DNA from: JAEXOD01 sp963667875
GTDB taxonomy: Bacteria; Bacteroidota; Ignavibacteria; Ignavibacteriales; Melioribacteraceae
Assembly: GCA_963667875.2 (NCBI GenBank)
Contig: CAXXGC010000012.1
Span: 1 to 64,000, forward strand
Reading direction: 5' to 3'
DNA length: 64,000 nt
Notes under the pieces: model-generated
What the model was told of the DNA's origin: nothing
The model's input: the letters and a program-made list of their open reading frames with translations, nothing else
The model's database searches: none
In this document: positions 63,445 to 64,000 of the stretch, piece after piece
Position numbering within the stretch: position 1 is the first letter of the stretch
Layout of the letters: each line of letters begins with the position of its first letter
Translations under genes and position numbers: made by a program

Positions 63445-64000
63445 TTATTTTATTGCATAAATTCGCATTCCACTGCTTATAAAATGATTTATAAAACGAA
63501 CAATCTCAAATATTATTCTTCTAAAGGGATTTTTTGGTTTATATTTATCGGGTTCAATAATATTAAATTTTAATAAAAAATTCATCAACAAATCGCCTTG
63601 GTTTGTTACAATTATTTTGCTGAATCCGGCTTCTTTAAGAAAATTATAGATGGTTTTGGGTGAAAAAATAAAGATATGACCTTTTGGCATAAAATAAAAC
63701 CAGTTGGAACCGCGCAATTTCCTTTCCGGGCAGTTATAATTTCCGGTTGTTAAAAATAATAATCCTCCCGGCAATAATAATTTATGCATTATTGATAATG
63801 CGGTTTTGGGATCGGGGAGGTGTTCAATAACTTCTTTTGCAGATATTACGTCAAACGAATTTTCTTTAAATGAATTCGAAAAAATTGAATTGTTTTGAAC
63901 ATTTAGACCTTTGGAAATGGCAAAATCAACTGCAAATGAGGATAATTCAAGGCCAAGTGTTTTGAAATTTTGTTTTTTTGCCTTAAATAAAAATAATCCC
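63445..64000 (-). CDS. Class I SAM-dependent methyltransferase, 5' partial
   Basis: The frame stays open to the window edge, so only the C-terminal about 185 residues are seen. Visible are the end of the SAM-binding fold: LGLELSSFAVDFAISKGLNV (acidic residue at the end of strand 2), FDVISAKEVIEHLPDP (motif typical of UbiG-like/Methyltransf_23 enzymes) and LLLPGGLLFLTTGN, then a lid-like region with FSPKTIYNFLKEAGF. A short basic C-terminus follows. The substrate is unknown; proteins of this branch often modify sugars, lipids or quinones. It is upstream of, and probably in one message with, the aldehyde dehydrogenase. Confidence 0.88.
   Translation of the reverse strand, partial: GLFLFKAKKQNFKTLGLELSSFAVDFAISKGLNVQNNSIFSNSFKENSFDVISAKEVIEHLPDPKTALSIMHKLLLPGGLLFLTTGNYNCPERKLRGSNWFYFMPKGHIFIFSPKTIYNFLKEAGFSKIIVTNQGDLLMNFLLKFNIIEPDKYKPKNPFRRIIFEIVRFINHFISSGMRIYAIK

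Overview
The window is AT-rich bacterial DNA. It most likely comes from the Ignavibacteria or a near relative in the wider Bacteroidota/Chlorobi group. This is inferred from three things: a type IX secretion (T9SS) tail with the NYPNPFNPTTTI motif typical of Ignavibacteria, a FISUMP-domain surface protein, and Bacteroidota-style fused FtsX permeases ending in (S/C)L(K/R)YE. No rRNA, tRNA, CRISPR array, prophage or transposase gene was seen.

Layout. 1-7.7 kb: the end of a J-domain protein, a small VTT/DedA-like membrane protein, a palindromic repeat element, an HD hydrolase, an unusual pyruvate-kinase-like protein, and a signalling group (a double-receiver protein converging on two twin soluble PAS kinases). 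8-11.2 kb: a Tricorn-type peptidase. 11.2-12.3 kb: a gene-free block of interspersed repeats. 12.3-17.8 kb: a solitary PstS-like lipoprotein with an M28 peptidase, then cheW with a chemoreceptor. 17.9-21.1 kb: two convergent AraC-type paralogues and a secreted esterase with a T9SS tail. 21.5-36.8 kb: four very large PAS-rich sensor kinases in one direction. They alternate hybrid, non-hybrid, hybrid, non-hybrid, as if a two-gene unit had been duplicated and its domains shuffled. 37-40.2 kb: a second Tricorn homologue. 40.4-41.4 kb: a FISUMP protein.

41.5-58.6 kb is the most system-like region. A membrane histidine kinase and a sigma-54-type (NtrC-like) response regulator are divergent from a seven-gene operon: one membrane-fusion protein, one MacB/LolD-type ATPase and five consecutive, full-length, divergent fused FtsX-type permeases. 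The divergent intergenic region holds a long inverted repeat (probable regulator site) and an imperfect -24/-12 match. The reading is a two-component-controlled efflux or envelope-stress transporter with one energising module and several permease subunits.

58.7-64 kb: a GHL10/DigH-like glycoside hydrolase, a small exported helical-repeat protein, five tandem copies of a 202-bp repeat, an aldehyde dehydrogenase, and the 3' part of a SAM methyltransferase that runs off the window.

One repeat design (hairpin, G/T-rich linker, TTACAAACAT or variant, usually a second hairpin) recurs near 1.6, 11.3, 11.4, 11.75, 12.1 and 61-62 kb. It explains most of the long non-coding stretches. All functions are read from motifs and known families; no searches were run.
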